From the IMG/VR virus record IMGVR_UViG_3300009087_000006, positions 1-31,657 of that record: 31,657 nt of DNA, one strand, 5' to 3'. This stretch comes from a virus. Position 1 is the stretch's first letter, and the number at the start of each line of letters is the position of its first letter. Of the stretch, positions 28,255-31,657 are shown one piece after another. The notes beneath the pieces are model-generated. The model saw only the letters and a program-made list of their open reading frames with translations, was not told the origin of the DNA and made no database searches. Position numbers and translations under genes: made by a program.

Positions 28255-28599
28255 ATGCCAGGACAACCTTTGACAGGCGAACGTGCTAGCACGCCTAAAT
28301 TTGTAGAGCTTGTAGCTCAAGACAATGGAAGTGTTTTATCAAAAAAGATGGGTAATGGACACATAACTCGGTATTTGTGGGCAGAGACCGTAACTGTTTC
28401 TGGAACTGAGTACACCATTGCCAGTGGTATTTCATATAATGGAAAAGCATTTGCTACTTATGCTAATGTTGTGGTAACTCCAAGGGAGTTGGTTACCGAC
28501 AATTATTATGTCGATTACAACACCACTACTAACGTAGTTAAGCTTGTATCCAGTGGTTCTATTAATGCAGATTTTAATATTCAAATTGTATTAGCCTAA
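28255..28599 (+). CDS. Putative head decoration or stabilisation protein
   Basis: 114 aa, ATG after GGGAGGA. Beta-rich: AETVTVSGTEYTIASGISYNG, then a second strand set ending LVSSGSINADFNIQIVLA. The size and place between protease and scaffold fit a decoration protein of the gpD/fibrous-head type, but no signature allows a named family. Confidence 0.7.
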   Translation: MPGQPLTGERASTPKFVELVAQDNGSVLSKKMGNGHITRYLWAETVTVSGTEYTIASGISYNGKAFATYANVVVTPRELVTDNYYVDYNTTTNVVKLVSSGSINADFNIQIVLA

Positions 28600-28699
28600 C
28601 TTTGGTTAGGTTCTACATAGCACAGAAAATGTGCAGGTAACGGAAAAGGTTTTAATTAGGTTGGTATATTTATTTTTTTAGTCAACATAGGAGGCTATA
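28600..28699. other. Leader before the scaffold gene
   Basis: 100 nt without an ORF. It holds the hairpin GCACA-GAAAA-TGTGC (28620-28634) and the ribosome site TAGGAGG. The hairpin is weak and lacks a T-tract, so it is not called a terminator. Confidence 0.35.
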
Positions 28700-29389
28700 A
28701 TGGATGAAAAATTAAGAGCCGATATTGAGGAGATTGTCAAATCAATATTTGCTAATCGTGAAGAGAGTGATCAGCGTGCAGCTCTTGAGCAGACTCTGGA
28801 GAAGTCAGCTAAGGTTATTGAAGACCTTACTGATGAACTGGCGGCTGTGAAAGAAGAGTTGGCTACGTCTAAAGAAACTGCTTCTCGTGCAAACGAGGAT
28901 CTTGTTTCTAAGTTAGCTGCGTCTGAAGATAGTATTGAAAAGAAAGACATTGAAATTACAGCTCTTACAGAGAAGTTTACTGCTTCAGAAAGCAAGATAG
29001 AGGAATTAACAAAAGAAAAAGCTGAGCTTGCTTCTCAGCTGGAAAATATTAAACTTGACCAGTTAGTTGCTTCAAGAATGGCTGAGTTGGTAGAGATGAA
29101 GATTGCTCGTAAAGATCAGGACGTTCAGTCCAGTAAAGTAAGAGCAATGTCTGATGAAGAATTTGAGGCTTATAAAGCAGAGCTTGTAGATGTTCGTAAC
29201 TCTATTATGGCTGAGCTAGAGACTACTACCGAAGATGGTAGTGGTTCTGTTGCCCCAGCAGCTATAGATAAAGAAAAAGCTGCAGCGGCTGCTTTGAATG
29301 TTGAAGCAAGCAAGAAAACTGTAGCCAGCGATTATGCTGCACTTGGTGTGGCTTTGGCTGAACTTATTAAAGAAAAAAGTAAATCTTAA
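28700..29389 (+). CDS. Capsid scaffold protein
   Basis: 229 aa, ATG with AGGAGG. Strongly acidic and helical: continuous coiled coil from about residue 20 to 125 (EKSAKVIEDLTDELAAVKEE...LTEKFTASESKIEELTKEK), then an Ala-rich tail ending LAELIKEKSKS. The lack of any enzymatic motif, position just before the capsid genes, and the C-terminal basic helix that could bind capsid all fit a scaffold to be removed by the protease at 27109. Confidence 0.85.
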   Translation: MDEKLRADIEEIVKSIFANREESDQRAALEQTLEKSAKVIEDLTDELAAVKEELATSKETASRANEDLVSKLAASEDSIEKKDIEITALTEKFTASESKIEELTKEKAELASQLENIKLDQLVASRMAELVEMKIARKDQDVQSSKVRAMSDEEFEAYKAELVDVRNSIMAELETTTEDGSGSVAPAAIDKEKAAAAALNVEASKKTVASDYAALGVALAELIKEKSKS

Positions 29390-29402
29390 GTAGGAGGAGA
29401 GT

Positions 29403-30026
29403 ATGTTTATTCCTAGACATCCAGTTGTAGAAAACCAGTTCTGCAAGTTTGGAGAAACTGCGACCGCAGGTGGTGCTGGTGATGTGTTGTGCTACGCGGG
29501 GTCTGTTTTATATCTTGACTCTGCTGCTACCAACCAAGAGGCTATTGTCAAAAAGATGTCTTATGCTGCTGCAGCGGAGACTCCTTTTGGCTTTGCTATG
29601 CAAAAAGTAAAGACCGGATACCACAGTATTCATCCCGTTGGAATGATGCTTCCCGGTGACTTAGGATCCAGCGATGCAATTGCTGCGCCTAAGTACAGTT
29701 CAAGTGGTACAATTTCAGGTACCTTGGCTACTCCTATTGGTGTAGCTCATTTGGGTATTTGGGATACTGTTCACTATGTTTGTGCTCATACAGCCAACGT
29801 TGTGGCTGCTGGTGCACATATGAAGCCTGGGGATGCTTTATATCCAGCTGCTGATGAAGCTAAGGTAACAAACAGTACTACAGATGCCGACGGTAGTGAT
29901 ACAGCCGGTGAGAAGTGTGGTTCTGTTGTTGTTGCCCGTGTTGTTGTGGGGGCTTCCGCTGCAAAGTGTTCGGCTACTATTGCTAATACTACTCTTTATC
30001 CTATTAGGATAAAGTTGCTTATCTAA
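29403..30026 (+). CDS. Second capsid-associated (decoration or minor head) protein
   Basis: 207 aa, ATG with AGGAGGAGA, no signal peptide. Ala/Gly/Thr-rich beta protein (NQFCKFGETATAGGAGDVL; HPVGMMLPGDLGSSDAIA; LATPIGVAHLGIWDTV). Lies between scaffold and major capsid gene, where a decoration or vertex protein is common. No known family is recognised, and a head role is inferred from place and composition. Confidence 0.78.
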   Translation: MFIPRHPVVENQFCKFGETATAGGAGDVLCYAGSVLYLDSAATNQEAIVKKMSYAAAAETPFGFAMQKVKTGYHSIHPVGMMLPGDLGSSDAIAAPKYSSSGTISGTLATPIGVAHLGIWDTVHYVCAHTANVVAAGAHMKPGDALYPAADEAKVTNSTTDADGSDTAGEKCGSVVVARVVVGASAAKCSATIANTTLYPIRIKLLI

Positions 30027-30036
30027 GGACATTAGG

Positions 30037-30070
30037 ATGAAGGGGCTCTTTATATGAGCCCTTCCTAAAA
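30037..30070 (+). terminator. Terminator-like hairpin before the major capsid gene
   Basis: GGGCTC-TTTATAT-GAGCCC with one bulged base and a short AT-rich tail. Between the decoration gene and the major capsid gene. It may act as attenuator or an RNase processing site, which would let capsid mRNA be more abundant. Confidence 0.45.
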
Positions 30071-30097
30071 TAAAAAAACATTATGGAGGCTATTATT

Positions 30098-30295
30098 ATG
30101 GAAAAAGCTGTCATGGAAAAGCTGTTTGCTAAAACAGCTGAAGTGCAAACCGCGGAAGGGCTGGCAGCCCTTAAGGAATTTGCGGCTGCACTGACTACGC
30201 CTATTCTGCAGAAAATTGAGCTTGAGTCTATTATGCGCAAGCTTTTTGCAGTTGAAAAACTTGCTCCTGGCGCACAAGCCAGCTACCCCGTCGCT
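30098..30295 (+). CDS. Major capsid protein, exon 1
   Basis: ATG 30098 is chosen because GGAGG lies 8 nt upstream; the ATG at 30083 lies before that site. Exon 1 encodes MEKAVMEKLFAKTAEVQT... to ASYPVA, then the intron starts. Exon 2 resumes at 31380 with EDFEVPVWVLPGL, and the joined reading has the style of an HK97-fold major capsid protein. Without splicing the frame ends at a TAA (30299-30301) only 4 nt after the exon boundary. Splice point inferred from the U-G pair in P1. Confidence 0.85.
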
Positions 30296-31379
30296 ATCTA
30301 ATTTGGCGCCCTACATAGTAATATGTAGGTGATAAAAGGACTATATGCTGGAAACTCCCGCTAAACCTTAAGTACCACAGTGTAAAAATCTTAAGGATAG
30401 GGACAATCAGCAGGAAAGATATATTATAAATATGATTAAAGATAATAAGGATTTGTTGTATAAACTGTATGTAGAAGAAGGTAAGTCTTTAGCTACTATA
30501 GCAAGTGAATATAGTGCTTCTGTGAGTTCTGTAAGAGCTTGGTTGAAAAAAGTAGGTATTACTGTAAGACCTTCAACTCAGGATATTTATAAAGAGCTTA
30601 AAATAACAGACTTTAGTGCGTTGCAAAAAAACCTAATTGTGGGTTCTTTGCTGGGTGATGGTTCTCTTACTAAAAGTAGAGACTGCATCAGTGCCAGGTT
30701 TGTAGAAAGACACAGTGTTGACCAATTAGACTACTTACAGTGGAAGAACTCTATTCTAAAACCTTTTGTAACATCAAAACTAGTAAAAACCCCGGGAGGG
30801 GAACACATTATATCAGGTGTGCCTTGTATTGTAAAGGATAGTTATATGCTTTCTACTATAACACATCCGTACCTTACTGGTTTACATAAGATATGGTATA
30901 AAGATGGTAAGAAAGTTATACCAGGTAATTTATATAATACAATGAATGTTTTATCTTATACAGTGTGGTTCTGCGATGATGGGTGTTTTATACATAACAA
31001 AAGGCTTGGAATTTATAGGATAGATATACACAGCGAAGCATTTAGTTATAAAGAGAATGTTTTTTTGTGTAGAGATTTGTTATCCAAGTTTTTTGGTGTA
31101 GGTTTTAGAGTGAACAACAGAACTTATGTCTCAGGAAAAGCATACTACATATGTATTAGTGGTGAGGAAAATATCAGACATATAGTGTCGATATTGAAAC
31201 CAGTAATTCCTGATTCAATGATGTATAAATTTAAAGATTATTTATAATATATATCCTCAACGACTACATGTTCTTCTACCAGATTGGTAGATGATATAGT
31301 CTGACCTGCGCGGAAACGTGCAGAGGGTGGGTCGAAGAACCTGCCCCGCCTCGAAAGAGGTCATTAAAGTAACAGAGTG
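30296..31379 (+). other. Group I intron in the major capsid gene
   Basis: Core elements visible: P (TGCTGGAAACTCCC, 30347-30360), Q (AATCAGCAGGAAAG, 30405-30418), R (TCAACGACTA, 31257-31266), and S (GATATAGTC, 31293-31301). P1 can form between exon CGCT and intron GGCG with a U-G pair at the 5' splice site. The LAGLIDADG ORF lies between Q and R. End positions are uncertain by a few bases: the alternative 30300-31377 also keeps the frame (it would insert Ile-Leu). The element is about 1.08 kb. Confidence 0.9.
30432..31247 (+). CDS. LAGLIDADG homing endonuclease in the group I intron
   Basis: 271 aa. An N-terminal helix-turn-helix-like segment (GKSLATIASEYSASVSSVRAW) is followed by LAGLIDADG motif 1 LIVGSLLGDGSLTK and motif 2 VWFCDDGCF. 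The candidate metal-binding acids of both motifs are present (Asp in GDG, Asp-Asp in CDDG), so it is probably active and makes a double-strand break in intron-less capsid genes to spread the intron. Start ATG 30432 lies about 12 nt after the Q element. Confidence 0.93.
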   Translation: MIKDNKDLLYKLYVEEGKSLATIASEYSASVSSVRAWLKKVGITVRPSTQDIYKELKITDFSALQKNLIVGSLLGDGSLTKSRDCISARFVERHSVDQLDYLQWKNSILKPFVTSKLVKTPGGEHIISGVPCIVKDSYMLSTITHPYLTGLHKIWYKDGKKVIPGNLYNTMNVLSYTVWFCDDGCFIHNKRLGIYRIDIHSEAFSYKENVFLCRDLLSKFFGVGFRVNNRTYVSGKAYYICISGEENIRHIVSILKPVIPDSMMYKFKDYL

Positions 31380-31657
31380 GAAGACTTTGAGGTGCCTGTT
31401 TGGGTACTTCCTGGTTTGGGTAGAGCAGCACAGAACTTTATTGAGGGTGTTGGCGAGGAAGTATTTGTACCAACATTTACAGTAAATGCTTCTGGTGATT
31501 GGAAGTTGTCTTACGCAACTGATTCGCGTATTGACATTGCTGCAAGAGTTGCGGCTCGTGTAGCAAAAGACCTTATTAACTACGAAGAAGAGTGCGGTTG
31601 GCGAGTAATTGTTCCTGCTGCTACCTCTGCTTTCTCTGGAAAAGGACTTTTAGGTTC
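31380..31657 (+). CDS. Major capsid protein, exon 2 (partial, runs off the window)
   Basis: Reads EDFEVPVWVLPGLGRAAQNF, then FVPTFTVNASGDWKLSYATD and DIAARVAARVAKDL, and continues beyond the window. In-frame with exon 1 after removal of the intron. The sequence after the splice is typical of HK97-fold capsid proteins (P-domain/A-domain style) in position and repeats of beta strands, but family assignment rests mainly on operon context. Confidence 0.85.

Noticed and set aside
1-31657. Use of an altered genetic code (stop recoding)
   Set aside because: TAA, TAG and TGA all act as ordinary ends of overlapping genes, and the tRNA with anticodon TAG reads CUA, so it is not a suppressor.
1-31657. 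CRISPR array or integrase/attachment site
   Set aside because: I saw no regular repeat-spacer array and no integrase; the dense tRNA set alone does not indicate an attachment site.

Overview
This window looks like the left-to-middle part of a large tailed double-stranded DNA phage (Caudoviricetes) genome. Nearly all genes lie on the + strand and are packed tightly with short overlaps. A classical packaging and head module is present: candidate terminase small subunits, terminase large subunit, holin, portal, prohead protease, scaffold and major capsid protein. The sequence is AT-rich with good Shine-Dalgarno sites. Four predicted lipoproteins and a lambda-R-like muramidase point to a Gram-negative host, but the host cannot be named from the sequence. 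TAA, TAG and TGA are all used as ordinary stops.

Layout. (1) 1-10314: an accessory and tRNA region. I find 21 tRNA genes (Asn, Cys, Gly x2, Leu x3, Thr, Glu, Phe, Ser x3, Pro, Gln, Asp, Ala, Ile, Val, His, Trp) interleaved with small zinc-finger-like ORFs, an HNH nuclease that ends inside tRNA-Pro, a Dam-type methyltransferase next to a PD-(D/E)XK-like protein, three lipoproteins, a HAD-type 5'-nucleotidase, and two related IS200/IS605-family (TnpB) insertions. One insertion is full length (8995-10215). The other (4014-4214) is a 0.2 kb miniature without an ORF that keeps the left-end hairpin and the 3' RNA-forming end. (2) 10335-14272: a HhH-GPD DNA glycosylase, a PIN-PhoH ATPase/RNase, a DUF3309-like miniprotein, and structural or unknown proteins. 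(3) 14355-18542: ClpP-like protease, lipoprotein, a coiled-coil protein next to an actin/Hsp70-fold ATPase, a two-domain endolysin, and a cold-shock protein. (4) 18583-20445: small unknowns and an HD-domain hydrolase. (5) 20445-31657: DNA packaging and capsid genes, with an intein in terminase and a group I intron in the major capsid gene.

How the parts work together. The late genes form a normal head-assembly line: TerS/TerL, portal, protease, head proteins, scaffold, capsid. The tRNAs, glycosylase, methyltransferase, PhoH, CspA and ClpP are typical large-phage host-takeover and maintenance functions. The window is rich in selfish elements of four kinds: HNH, LAGLIDADG intein, LAGLIDADG group I intron, and TnpB/omegaRNA.

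The most novel signal is the pair of TnpB-family elements. The miniature has no nuclease gene, but its right end differs from that of the full copy by compensatory, base-pair-preserving changes. Removing it in silico restores a small cysteine-containing ORF. This looks like an omegaRNA-only satellite that may be served in trans by the full-length TnpB about 5 kb away. A second unusual signal is the set of atypical tRNAs: an extra variable arm on tRNA-Asn, a long variable loop on tRNA-Gln, and C33 in two anticodon loops.
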